Shown here in pieces: positions 45,462-48,035 of a stretch of DNA of 48,035 bases. The translations under genes and the position numbers were made by a program. Location of the stretch: positions 1 to 48,035 of the forward strand of contig JAKPCG010000177.1 in the NCBI GenBank assembly GCA_029553365.1, read 5' to 3'. The notes under the pieces are model-generated. The model saw only the letters and a program-made list of their open reading frames with translations, ran no database searches and had not been told where the DNA came from. This stretch comes from Acidobacteriota bacterium (GTDB lineage: Bacteria > Acidobacteriota > Aminicenantia > Aminicenantales > Saccharicenantaceae). The stretch's first letter is position 1. Every line of letters starts with the position of its first letter.

Positions 45462-45580
45462 TCAGTGAACAAGAAATAAAAGGAACTCTGCCATTTTTTG
45501 ATTACCAGCAAAAAGTAAAATGCTATCGTCGCTGGCTTAACTCCCGCTCTTTTTTTTTGTAAAATATCCTTAAATTGTGA

Positions 45581-47599
<2,019 letters not shown>

Positions 47600-47600
47600 A

Positions 47601-48035
47601 TTATTTTTTCTTTTTGAATAGATCAGAAAAATCGAGATTTAAAAATGACTTAAGCCCGGTCTTCTTTTCCTGCTTATCAAGTTCAGCCAGTAGGTCTCTG
47701 GTCTGCTGGCGTTCGGGATCTATCTCCAGTGCCTTCTCCAGTTGCTTTCTGGCTTTTATTTTCAATCCTTCATTCATATAAAGCATACCCAGCCCGAGGT
47801 AAGCCTCGGCATTCCAGGGCTGCAATTCAATAGCATGGAGAAAATCCTGCTCGGCTTTTTTCTTATAAGCGGGAAGCTTCGATTCCACCATTGCCAGCAA
47901 TAAGAAATAATCAGCCTTATCCCGACGAAGGCGAATAGCCTCTTCCAGAAAAATAATAGCTTCTTCATACATTCCCTGATTAAACAAAGTCCTGGCCTGA
48001 CGGAACTTAGTGTCTGCTTTTTTCCCCTGATCCTC
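47601..48035 (-). CDS. TPR-repeat protein, N-terminus truncated by the window edge
   Basis: The frame stays open past the M at 47987 to the edge (EDQGKKADTKFRQARTLFNQGMYEEAIIFLEEAIRLRRDKADYF...), with TPR units. Confidence 0.85.
   Translation of the reverse strand, partial: EDQGKKADTKFRQARTLFNQGMYEEAIIFLEEAIRLRRDKADYFLLLAMVESKLPAYKKKAEQDFLHAIELQPWNAEAYLGLGMLYMNEGLKIKARKQLEKALEIDPERQQTRDLLAELDKQEKKTGLKSFLNLDFSDLFKKKK

Overview
48 kb bacterial chromosomal window, mostly core and housekeeping genes. From overall gene content I would guess an Aminicenantes/Acidobacteriota-like genome; this is inference and was not checked. No phage, transposon, CRISPR array or rRNA was seen. Main blocks: (i) a TetR-TolC-MFP-RND efflux operon with a 20-bp palindrome upstream; (ii) MBL hydrolase + tyrosine recombinase, divergent from an orphan gene + AMMECR1; (iii) lolA converging on rplM-rpsI-rpsB-tsf-pyrH-frr; (iv) der, GerMN and amidase genes downstream of a complete tmRNA gene; (v) a compact, same-strand 14-gene cluster at 21999-36519 encoding a group-4 (Hyc/Hyf/Mbh-like) membrane [NiFe] hydrogenase; (vi) tRNA-Asp, htpX, lemA, a mitochondrial-type citrate synthase, murA-HIT-NYN-DUF2520, murB and ligA. 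The hydrogenase cluster is the most interesting part. It combines a HycC/D/E/F/G-like membrane hydrogenase and its maturation protease with a formate-dehydrogenase-like Mo protein that appears to have lost the catalytic Cys/Sec and adjacent His, plus a sulfhydrogenase/AsrAB-like FeS + FAD/NAD pair. It is bracketed by two stand-alone receiver proteins, a Cache-type histidine kinase and a REC-HK hybrid, none with a DNA-binding output domain. I read this as a candidate NAD(P)H-linked, ion-translocating, signal-regulated hydrogenase complex. All family calls come from motif recognition by eye; no database search was run.
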